From positions 1-7,708 of the forward strand of contig SKKI01000040.1 in assembly GCA_007121565.1 (NCBI GenBank): a DNA stretch of 7,708 bases, in the 5' to 3' direction. Origin of the DNA: Phycisphaerae bacterium (GTDB lineage Bacteria > Planctomycetota > Phycisphaerae > Sedimentisphaerales > Anaerohalosphaeraceae). The notes under the pieces were generated by a model. The model made no database searches. It had not been told where the DNA came from and saw nothing but the letters and a program-made list of their open reading frames with translations. The position numbers and the translations under genes were made by a program. Shown here piece by piece: positions 1 through 5,434 of this stretch (the stretch's first letter is position 1; every line of letters starts with the position of its first letter).

Positions 1-2003
1 ATGAGCTGCTGGTCACCGATGAGTTTGACCCGGGCCAGGTCAAGAACAGCAGCTTCTTCGGGCTGGTGCGGATCGGTCGGCTGGACAACAGGATTCTCGA
101 ACATCACGACCTGCAGCTTCCAACGGGGATCTGGAACAGTATGATCGTCGCCTGCGATATCGGCAACGATGTGGCGATTCATAATGTCAGCTACCTGGCG
201 CACTTCATCATCGGCGACCGATGTATCCTGGCCAATATCGACGAGATGCACACCACCAACCACGCCAAGTTCGGCAACGGCATCCTCAAAGACGGCGAGT
301 CCGAATCGGTGCGCGTCTGGCTGGATGTCATGAACGAGGCCGGCGGGCGGCGAGTGATGCCTTTTGACGGGATGCTGCCGGCCGATGCCTATCTCTGGGC
401 CAAATACCGCGACGATACGGCGATGCTCGAAAAATTCAAGCACTATACGCAAACCAAGTTTGACGCGCGGCGCGGCTATTACGGCACGGTCGGCAACCAC
501 TGTGTCATCAAGACTTCCAGCATTCTCAAGGATGTCAAGATCGGCTCCAACGCCTATATCAAGGGCGCCAACAAGCTCAAGAATTTGACGATCAACTCCT
601 CGGCAAAGGAATCGACACAGATCGGCGAGGGCGTCGAGATGGTCAACGGCATTATCGGCTACGGCTGTCATATCTTTTACGGCTGCAAGGCGGTGCGTTT
701 TATTCTGTCAGACCACTCCAATCTCAAGTACGGTGCCCGGCTGATCAACTCGTTTCTCGGCGACAACTCCACAATCTCCTGCTGCGAGGTGCTCAACAAT
801 CTGATTTTCCCGGGCCACGAGCAGCATCACAACAATTCGTTTCTGATTGCCTCGGTGGTGCTGGGCCAGAGCAATATGGCCGCCGGTGCGACCATCGGCT
901 CCAATCACAACAGCCGCGCCAACGACAACGAAATGCAGGCCGGGCGGGGATTCTGGCCGGGGCTGTGTACCAGCGTCAAGCACTCCAGCCGTTTTGCGTC
1001 GTTTGTGCTGATGGCCAAAGGCGACTACCCGGCCGAGCTGGATGTGCCGCTGCCGTTCTGCCTGCTCAATAACAATCCGGCCAAAGACCGACTCGAAATG
1101 ATCCCGGCCTACTGGTGGTTGTTCAATATGTACGCCCTGGCCCGCAATGCGTGGAAATACACGCATCGCGACAAGCGCCTCAACAAAGCCCAGCATATCG
1201 AAATCGATCCGTTTGCGCCCGATACGATTGAAGAGATTCTTCACGCTCGCGACCTGCTGGAGTTGTGGACCGGCAGGGCTGCTGCCTGTCGGGACGGGCA
1301 GACCGGCCTAAGTGACGAACAGTTGCGGCAAGCCGGACGCGGCCTGCTCACCGGTCCGGCCGAGACGATGGACACCCTGGAGGTCCTCGGCGAGGCTATC
1401 GAAAAATCAAACCGCAGCGCGGTCGTCTGCAAGCCGCAGCAGGGCTATCGAGCCTATGGACAGATGCTGCATTATTACGCCGTGAACAATCTGATGACTT
1501 ATCTGGAGGTCCACCCCGAAGCGGATTTTGACGCGATGCAGACCGCCCTCAACGCCCCGCGCAAAACAGAGTGGGTCAACCTGGGCGGCCAGCTTGTCCC
1601 GAAAGAAGATGTAGACACGCTGCGGGCCGATATCGGCGCCGGGACGCTGGAGTCATGGGAGGCCATTCATCGCCGTTACGATGACTTGTGGCAGGCCTAC
1701 CCGCTGGAAAAACACAAACACGCCTTTGCGGTTCTGTGTGATGTCCACGGCGGCACATTAACACAGCAGCAGTGGCACGACGCGCTGCGGGACGCGGCGA
1801 CAATCCAGGACTCTATCTGCCAACAGGTCTATGCCTCTCGCAAAAAAGACTACGACAATCCCTTCCGCCGGGCCACCTACCGAAGCCTCGACGAAATGAC
1901 CGCAACCATCGGCACGGCCGAAGACAACGAATTCGTTCAGCTCATACAGCAGCAAACCGAATCCTGCAAACAGCGTGTTCAGCGCCTGCTGGGCCGGCAG
2001 TAA
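1..2003 (+). CDS. DUF4954 family left-handed beta-helix protein, 5'-truncated by window edge
   Basis: The frame is open to the left edge, giving 666 visible codons before TAA. The GTG at 66 is an internal valine rather than the start, because the upstream codons read ELLVTDEFDPGQVKNSSFFG, which fits the N-terminal part of this family. The first half carries irregular hexapeptide-like repeats typical of a left-handed beta-helix (IGNDVAIHNVSYL, VKIGSNAYIKGANKL, IGEGVEMVNGIIG). A conserved core follows, with HEQHHNN near 816 and GATIGSNHNSRANDNEMQAG at about 889-948. The last third is helical and contains WVNLGGQLVPKEDV (about 1572-1613), which I associate with the DUF6819-like tail of these proteins. 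Hexapeptide beta-helices often occur in acyl- and nucleotidyltransferases, but no catalytic role is established here and the function is unknown. It converges on the next gene, 65 bases away. I am fairly sure of the family from memory of related sequences. Confidence 0.82.
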   Translation, partial: ELLVTDEFDPGQVKNSSFFGLVRIGRLDNRILEHHDLQLPTGIWNSMIVACDIGNDVAIHNVSYLAHFIIGDRCILANIDEMHTTNHAKFGNGILKDGESESVRVWLDVMNEAGGRRVMPFDGMLPADAYLWAKYRDDTAMLEKFKHYTQTKFDARRGYYGTVGNHCVIKTSSILKDVKIGSNAYIKGANKLKNLTINSSAKESTQIGEGVEMVNGIIGYGCHIFYGCKAVRFILSDHSNLKYGARLINSFLGDNSTISCCEVLNNLIFPGHEQHHNNSFLIASVVLGQSNMAAGATIGSNHNSRANDNEMQAGRGFWPGLCTSVKHSSRFASFVLMAKGDYPAELDVPLPFCLLNNNPAKDRLEMIPAYWWLFNMYALARNAWKYTHRDKRLNKAQHIEIDPFAPDTIEEILHARDLLELWTGRAAACRDGQTGLSDEQLRQAGRGLLTGPAETMDTLEVLGEAIEKSNRSAVVCKPQQGYRAYGQMLHYYAVNNLMTYLEVHPEADFDAMQTALNAPRKTEWVNLGGQLVPKEDVDTLRADIGAGTLESWEAIHRRYDDLWQAYPLEKHKHAFAVLCDVHGGTLTQQQWHDALRDAATIQDSICQQVYASRKKDYDNPFRRATYRSLDEMTATIGTAEDNEFVQLIQQQTESCKQRVQRLLGRQ

Positions 2004-2068
2004 CACACTACAGCTTGTGCAAATTCCCTGTCAGCAGCGCCGCGGGCACGGCTATTTTCAGACGCCGC

Positions 2069-2335
2069 TTACGGATGATCGAACACCATCGTCTTGACCT
2101 CGACGCCTTCAATAGCCTGTAGCCGGCTGGTCAGCTCGGCCGCGGCGCTGTCATCGTCGGTCATCTCAAGCAGCAGCAGCCCGTTCGGCGAGCAAAAGCC
2201 CGCCTCGGCTTCGTGCAGACCCAGCCGCGTGCGGATACTGCAACCGTGCTCGGTCAGGATATGCTGCACCGAATCAACGTGACCAATGCGGTCGGTGATA
2301 TGGACGCCCAGAATAATGTGCTTGCTCAGCGGCAT
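2069..2335 (-). CDS. Small ACT-like regulatory-domain protein (TM1266 / iron-only hydrogenase regulator type)
   Basis: This is an 88-aa single-domain protein. The ATG at 2335 is chosen because AAGGA lies about nine bases upstream; the longer open frame upstream is low-quality and crosses a terminator. The pattern is one beta-alpha-beta-beta-alpha-beta unit: HIILGVHITDR (residues 6-16), a helix through SVQHILTEHG, IRTRLGLHE (34-42), CSPNGLLLLEM (48-58), a helix AAAELTSRLQAIEG, and VEVKTMVF (78-85). This resembles the small ACT/NikR-C-like proteins related to TM1266, some of which are annotated as iron-only hydrogenase system regulators. Such domains usually bind small ligands or oligomerise. 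There is no DNA-binding domain, and no hydrogenase gene is visible in the window, so the hydrogenase link is only a family label. The fold is fairly likely and the role unknown. Confidence 0.72.
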   Translation of the reverse strand: MPLSKHIILGVHITDRIGHVDSVQHILTEHGCSIRTRLGLHEAEAGFCSPNGLLLLEMTDDDSAAAELTSRLQAIEGVEVKTMVFDHP

Positions 2336-2388
2336 AATCGCATTCCTTAAAAAATGTAAGACGCTTTTTACACAACCGGTTATCACAT

Positions 2389-2416
2389 ATTCTATTAGGC
2401 CGCTGGTGCGTTTCAA
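2389..2416 (-). promoter_or_regulatory. Sigma70-like promoter for the ACT-like gene
   Basis: On the minus strand TTGAAA (2411-2416) and TAGAAT (2389-2394) are separated by 16 bases, each matching consensus at five of six positions. Transcription would start roughly 45 bases before the ATG at 2335. The -35 box directly abuts the U-tract of the terminator of the upstream hemerythrin gene. This is a consensus match by eye only. Confidence 0.55.
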
Positions 2417-2446
2417 TAAAAAAACCCGGCTTTTCGACCGGGTTTT
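2417..2446 (-). terminator. Rho-independent terminator of the DUF438-hemerythrin gene
   Basis: On the minus strand AAAACCCGG pairs with CCGGGTTTT around an eight-base loop (arms 2438-2446 and 2421-2429), followed by an unbroken T-run and TATT. It lies about 50 bases past the stop at 2499. The A/T flanks make the hairpin partly symmetrical, so some activity on the plus strand is possible. Confidence 0.85.
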
Positions 2447-2498
2447 GATTTTCTTGCTTATCACGTTATTAATCGAAAGCTCTGGGCATTTGATATCC

Positions 2499-3266
2499 TT
2501 ACAGATGGACACCGCAGTAGCCGATCTCACCGCAGACGCTTTTGAGCCGCTTCCAGACAGCCGGCTCCTGAACCATCGCCAGCGCCAGCGGAAACAGCAC
2601 GCGATCCTCATGGAACAGATGCTCGCGCATCATCGGGCACAGATACCCCACAGTCGTGCCCAGGCGTTTCTTAAACACATCCGGCGGCATCCGCCCGCCG
2701 GCAATGGTCAGCTTGACCAGGTCGTTGACTGCCATTTTCAGGTATGCATGGTCGCTTTGAATACGCATGAATAAACTTCCCCAGCCCCGCTCTTTCAAGG
2801 CCGGATAGAGCACATCATCTTCCCGATCTACATGTTCCTGCATCGCGTTTAAATGCTCGGCAACATGGGCCAGGCTCATCATTTCGGCACTGTTGTGGCC
2901 AATGTCTGCAGCCGCCTGGATGTGCTCGTTCAGGTCCTCCAGCTCGGCCAGAAAACACCGGATCATCTCATGCTCGGCCATCACCTTTCGCAAAATGTGT
3001 CCATCCGGAAGGCGATGACGAAGATCGGATTTGTGGTTGTCCAGCACACCCATCAGCACAAACGTCGCCGAGAGCTGCTGGACCTTCTTCAGCGACAGCC
3101 CGCCGGTGATCAATTGCCGCTCGGCGCGAGCCATATCGTCCGGGCCGATACGCGAAATCAAGCGGTGGGCCTCTTTGCGTGTATGAAGGTCATTTTTGCC
3201 TTTGCTCAGATTCATCAACAACTCGGCAAGTTCTTCAACCCTATTGTGTTCATCACATTTTTTCAT
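2499..3266 (-). CDS. DUF438 plus hemerythrin HHE domain protein
   Basis: This 255-aa protein begins at ATG 3266, with GGTGGG about 10 bases upstream. A TTG at 3284 is in frame but less likely. Residues about 8-75 match DUF438 in style (LAELLMNLSKGKNDLHTRKE, then ISRIGPDDMARAERQLITGGLS), a helical domain that commonly precedes hemerythrin domains. Residues about 95-230 form a four-helix hemerythrin-type bundle with spaced ligand candidates: H99 (AEHE), H138 and H145 (AEHLNAMQEHVDREDDVLYPAL), H173 (SDHAYL), and H216/H219/E220 (REHLFHEDRVLFPL). Such domains hold a non-haem di-iron centre and bind O2 or NO, or take part in iron-sulfur repair or sensing. It is predicted cytoplasmic, with no signal or membrane segment. 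The PAS domain present in longer relatives is absent. Two cysteines near the end (C244, C251) have no assigned role. It has its own likely promoter and a strong terminator. The domain call is firm and the physiological role open. Confidence 0.9.
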   Translation of the reverse strand: MKKCDEHNRVEELAELLMNLSKGKNDLHTRKEAHRLISRIGPDDMARAERQLITGGLSLKKVQQLSATFVLMGVLDNHKSDLRHRLPDGHILRKVMAEHEMIRCFLAELEDLNEHIQAAADIGHNSAEMMSLAHVAEHLNAMQEHVDREDDVLYPALKERGWGSLFMRIQSDHAYLKMAVNDLVKLTIAGGRMPPDVFKKRLGTTVGYLCPMMREHLFHEDRVLFPLALAMVQEPAVWKRLKSVCGEIGYCGVHL

Positions 3267-3309
3267 GATCCAAATCCCACCCAATAAAATTACAATTCTT
3301 TTTCACCTA

Positions 3310-3338
3310 TCTATACGTTGAAAACAGATTATTGGCAC
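3310..3338 (-). promoter_or_regulatory. Possible promoter for the DUF438-hemerythrin gene
   Basis: On the minus strand GTGCCA (3333-3338) and TATAGA (3310-3315) are 17 bases apart, each matching the sigma70 consensus at four of six positions. The predicted leader is about 35 bases. The match is weak, but the gap between rsmE and this gene offers no better candidate. Confidence 0.35.
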
Positions 3339-3390
3339 GGAGACTTTGGATAATTTTAAAAAATCCCCTCAAATTCCTTCGATTTGCCCG

Positions 3391-4113
3391 CTAATTGCAC
3401 ACCGGCCCGCACAGGACAGCCGAGAAGGCAACCGCGGCGGTTTCAATACGGAGTATGTTGGGATTAACACAGACCCCTTGGACGTTAAGATCGGCAAAGA
3501 TCTGTATTTCTGTAGCTGAAAACCCGCCTTCCGGTCCGATAAAGACCACACGATCCGGCTGAGCCATTAGCTGGTCGAATCCGGGCAGCCTCTGTCCCTC
3601 GGGATCGCCGTAAAGCCGCACAGCATCAGGATAGCACCCCAGCAGGGTGTCGATTGTGTTGTGGAATGTCTCAGGGCCGGTAACTGTTGGCAGGTGCAGC
3701 CGTCCGGATTGCTTGACCGCGGCCAGAGCGATTTTTTCATAGCGCCGGCGTGAGGAAGGCTTACCCATCTTAACAGTTCGGTCATATTGAACCGCGGCGA
3801 TGTGATCGACCCCCAGTTCTGTGCACTTTTCCACCAGCCAGGCAAAACGATCGCTTTTGGCCATACTGACAGCCAGAATAACGCGTCCTGAGGCTTTCGG
3901 CGGCACATAACGCGCTTCAAGAATACACACTTCGACAGCGTCCGGCTCAACACGCTCCACACGGGCATCGGCAAGCAACCCTTTGCCGTCAAAGACCTCA
4001 ACCCGGTCGCCCAGAGTTAACCGCAACACTTTACGCAGATGGCGGGACTGGACCGGATCCAGCCGGGCGCGGTCGCCGGAAAGGCTTTCACAGAAAAAAC
4101 GAACGGTGCGCAT
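3391..4113 (-). CDS. rsmE: 16S rRNA (uracil(1498)-N(3))-methyltransferase RsmE
   Basis: RsmE methylates N3 of U1498 in 16S rRNA using S-adenosylmethionine and is a cytoplasmic SPOUT-class dimer. At 240 aa it has the usual family length. Residues 1-70 form the PUA-like RNA-binding part, with RHLRKVLRL and GDRVEVFDGKG. The SPOUT domain follows: LVEKCTELGVDHI (93-105), RYEKIALAAVKQSGR (124-138), FIGPEGGFSATE (191-202, the SAM-binding loop) and NILRIETAAVAF (219-230, the trefoil-knot return). The ATG at 4113 matches the usual N-terminus (MRTVRFF), but it has no Shine-Dalgarno sequence; the upstream bases read CCCTCCGCC. An in-frame TTG at 4155 would add 14 unlikely residues. The start lies only 19 bases beyond the terminator of the zinc-ribbon gene, so how it is transcribed is unclear. 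The identity is secure. Confidence 0.96.
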   Translation of the reverse strand: MRTVRFFCESLSGDRARLDPVQSRHLRKVLRLTLGDRVEVFDGKGLLADARVERVEPDAVEVCILEARYVPPKASGRVILAVSMAKSDRFAWLVEKCTELGVDHIAAVQYDRTVKMGKPSSRRRYEKIALAAVKQSGRLHLPTVTGPETFHNTIDTLLGCYPDAVRLYGDPEGQRLPGFDQLMAQPDRVVFIGPEGGFSATEIQIFADLNVQGVCVNPNILRIETAAVAFSAVLCGPVCN

Positions 4114-4132
4114 GGCGGAGGGCTTTAGAAAG

Positions 4133-4166
4133 AAAAACCGCGGGGACGTACACAAAGGCCCTGCGG
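4133..4166 (-). terminator. Rho-independent terminator after the zinc-ribbon gene
   Basis: On the minus strand CCGCAGGG (4159-4166) pairs with CCCCGCGG (4138-4145), with one A·C mismatch and a 13-base loop, followed by TTTTTCTTTCT. It sits about 60 bases beyond the zinc-ribbon stop and ends 19 bases before the rsmE start codon. It could therefore also act as a leaky terminator or attenuator for rsmE. Confidence 0.7.
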
Positions 4167-4227
4167 TCTGACATGGATGATGTGTAAGCCGTGTCGCTGC
4201 CGCTGATGCGCCGCAGCCGGCCGATTA

Positions 4228-4443
4228 TCAGGGCTCGATTTCGACTGCGGGCGCACGTTTTTCGTACTCCTGCAATTCCTGCAGCAAACTGTTGAAGCGT
4301 GCCACAGTGTCGCCGCATCCGCTACTGCCGGGGCTCGGGACGACACAGACCGTCTTGCAATTTTTACAGCGCACCTTCCGACCGGCATAGTTATTGCCAA
4401 CCTGATACGGATGAGCACACTCGCTGCATTTAAACTTAATCAT
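4228..4443 (-). CDS. Small zinc-ribbon protein
   Basis: This 71-aa protein starts at ATG 4443 and is well supported by CAGGAG six bases upstream. Residues 6-29 form a compact zinc ribbon: C6-x2-C9, then YAGRKVRCKNC with C26-x2-C29, a four-cysteine site for one zinc ion. The remaining residues are a short Ser/Gly stretch (36-44) and a charged helix (VARFNSLLQELQEYEKRA, 47-64). The MIKFKC...AGRKVRC pattern is common in planctomycetes, often as the N-terminal domain of larger proteins; here it stands alone and is followed by a terminator. Extra cysteines at 33 and 43 are probably not ligands. The DNA, RNA or protein partner is unknown. The zinc ribbon is clear but the function is not. Confidence 0.8.
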   Translation of the reverse strand: MIKFKCSECAHPYQVGNNYAGRKVRCKNCKTVCVVPSPGSSGCGDTVARFNSLLQELQEYEKRAPAVEIEP

Positions 4444-4574
4444 GTCAAACTCCTGACTTCTTTGAGCTGGCGCTGCTTGTCTCTATTGCTGTAGATGCCT
4501 GACATGGGCGTATTGTTTCAGAAAACCCCAAAAAAACAAAAAAAGTTTCGGAGTTAAGTGAGTTATAAACCGGC

Positions 4575-4811
4575 TTACGCCACAACATCGACACGGCGGC
4601 CGCTGAACTGGACCGTGCCCGCCGCCGTCGCAAAAAGCGTATAATCACGCCCCAGTCCCACATTGAAACCGGGCTTGAACTGCGTGCCGCACTGGCGCAA
4701 AATGATTGAACCCGCCTGAGCACGCTGCCCGCCGTAGAGCTTGACACCCCGATATTTCGGGTTGCTGTCACGACCATTTCTTGTTGAACCTTGTCCTTTT
4801 TTATGTGCCAT
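4575..4811 (-). CDS. rpmA: Large ribosomal subunit protein bL27
   Basis: bL27 is a 50S subunit protein whose basic N-terminal tail reaches towards the peptidyl-transferase centre. The 78-aa sequence begins [20 protein letters not shown] and continues [27 protein letters not shown] and [19 protein letters not shown], which are diagnostic. It ends GRRVDVVA, a few residues shorter than the E. coli protein (85 aa). There is no cleavable N-terminal extension of the Firmicutes type. GAGGAA lies six bases before the ATG, and a strong promoter lies about 55 bases upstream. The usual partner gene rplU (bL21) is not adjacent: the upstream neighbour is a cold-shock gene with its own terminator. Downstream (4574-4444) I see T-rich sequence without a convincing GC hairpin. 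Confidence 0.97.
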   Translation of the reverse strand: MAHKKGQGSTRNGRDSNPKYRGVKLYGGQRAQAGSIILRQCGTQFKPGFNVGLGRDYTLFATAAGTVQFSGRRVDVVA

Positions 4812-4865
4812 ACTGATTCCTCACGTTATCTACAGATACCTCGCTGAATTTATATACAGATTATT

Positions 4866-4894
4866 ACTATACGGCATTTCGGACGCACTGTAAA
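4866..4894 (-). promoter_or_regulatory. Strong sigma70-like promoter for rpmA
   Basis: On the minus strand TTTACA (4889-4894) and TATAGT (4866-4871) are exactly 17 bases apart, each matching consensus at five of six positions. The predicted leader before the ATG at 4811 is about 48 bases. It lies downstream of the cold-shock terminator, so rpmA appears to be independently transcribed. Confidence 0.65.
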
Positions 4895-4936
4895 GGAAAT
4901 ATTTTGGTTTTTACGAAAAAAAAATACGAACTTCAA

Positions 4937-4968
4937 TAAAAAAGACCCTGCTTGTCGGCAGGGCCTTT
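4937..4968 (-). terminator. Rho-independent terminator of the cold-shock gene
   Basis: On the minus strand CCCTGC pairs with GCAGGG (arms 4958-4963 and 4946-4951) around a six-base loop. The stem extends through one mismatch by AAAG/CTTT, and a TTTTTTATT tail follows. It begins about 25 bases after the stop codon at 4992. Confidence 0.88.
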
Positions 4969-4991
4969 CGGTTCTTCCAATGTGTCCGGCC

Positions 4992-5195
4992 TTAGACCGG
5001 CGTAACACCGTTGGCACACGGGCCTTTTTTGCCCTGGCCGATCTCGAACTGAACCTTCTGGTTCTCGTCGAGGGTGGCATAGCCGCTTGTCTGGATCTCA
5101 GAATGATGCACAAACAAATCGGGGCCGCCGTCGTCGGGGCAAATAAATCCGTAACCCTTGCTCGCATTAAACCATTTTACTGTACCTGTACTCAC
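4992..5195 (-). CDS. Cold-shock domain protein (CspA family)
   Basis: This is a 67-aa single OB-fold protein that binds single-stranded RNA and DNA and melts mRNA structure as a chaperone. RNP1 is KGYGFI (13-18) and RNP2 is DLFVHHS (26-32), with aromatic residues W8, F9, Y15, F17, F28 and H30 in the expected binding face. The end, [10 protein letters not shown], matches the usual GPQAANVTP ending with a cysteine substituted. The start is GTG at 5195: AAGGAG lies six bases upstream and the product begins STGTVKWFN as in homologues. An out-of-frame ATG at 5200 would give only Met-Gln-stop. The leader of about 100 bases, with hairpins and a repeat-flanked promoter, suggests post-transcriptional or transcriptional control, as known for cspA genes. 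Which paralogue this is cannot be told from the sequence. Confidence 0.96.
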   Translation of the reverse strand: MSTGTVKWFNASKGYGFICPDDGGPDLFVHHSEIQTSGYATLDENQKVQFEIGQGKKGPCANGVTPV

Positions 5196-5201
5196 TGCAT
5201 A

Positions 5202-5223
5202 CTCCTTGGCCCAAAACAGGCCA
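5202..5223 (-). promoter_or_regulatory. Ribosome-binding site of the cold-shock gene with adjoining hairpin
   Basis: In the transcript TGGCC (5219-5223) can pair with GGCCA (5207-5211) around a seven-base loop. The AAGGAG site (5202-5207) starts at the last base of that stem. A small hairpin touching the Shine-Dalgarno sequence could tune translation. The stem is only five base pairs, so this is tentative. Confidence 0.4.
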
Positions 5224-5289
5224 CTAAACTGTATCCCTCGCTGTTTGAATTAAAGGAAGCATACTCTTGAGGGACGAAAGAAGATACTT

Positions 5290-5336
5290 CACAACAGAAA
5301 ATCATATCACGCGGCTGCCAAATCCACAACAGAAAA
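5290..5336. repeat. Pair of 12-bp direct repeats over the cold-shock promoter
   Basis: CACAACAGAAAA occurs exactly at 5290-5301 and again at 5325-5336, 35 bases start to start. One copy covers the predicted transcription start and the edge of the -10 box; the other covers most of the -35 box. The same-orientation spacing suits two protein sites, but nothing identifies a regulator. Confidence 0.6.
5301..5329 (-). promoter_or_regulatory. Extended -10 promoter of the cold-shock gene
   Basis: On the minus strand TTGTGG (5324-5329) and TATGAT (5301-5306) are 17 bases apart. TG stands one base before TATGAT, forming an extended -10 element that can compensate for the weak -35. The start point would be near 5294, giving a leader of roughly 100 bases. 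Both core boxes overlap copies of a 12-bp direct repeat. Confidence 0.6.
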
Positions 5337-5376
5337 AAATAAAAAATATCTGCCGCCGTCAAAAAAATGCGGAAAT

Positions 5377-5391
5377 GGCCCTTTTCGGGCC
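5377..5391 (-). terminator. Possible terminator of the MauE/thioredoxin fusion gene
   Basis: GGCCC and GGGCC form a perfect five-base-pair stem around a five-base loop, about 45 bases past the stop at 5435. On the minus strand a run of seven T follows only after a gap of about nine bases (5361-5367), so termination would be weaker than at the other sites in this window. Confidence 0.45.
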
Positions 5392-5434
5392 TGAAATCCC
5401 TACATAGCGGCACAACTTTTTAACAAAAAGGCGG

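Noticed and set aside
708..1244. 178-codon minus-strand frame opposite the DUF4954 gene
   Set aside because: Shadow of a conserved coding gene with no recognisable protein features.
2004..2068. GCCG/CGGC mini-hairpin with TATTTTC as a terminator for the DUF4954 gene
   Set aside because: The stem is only four base pairs and the T-run is broken, so it is too weak to call.
2336..2611. N-terminal extension of the ACT-like protein to 180 aa
   Set aside because: It crosses a clear terminator and promoter and overlaps the end of the hemerythrin gene; the ATG at 2335 has its own ribosome-binding site and the domain is complete from there.
3351..3386. CAAAT/ATTTG hairpin followed by a T-run after rsmE
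   Set aside because: An AT-rich five-base-pair stem with the T-run displaced by several bases; it could be a weak terminator but is not supported well enough.
4444..4574. Terminator for rpmA and promoter for the zinc-ribbon gene in the A/T-rich gap
   Set aside because: Two T-tracts are present on the minus strand, but no GC hairpin precedes them and no spaced -35/-10 pair stands out.
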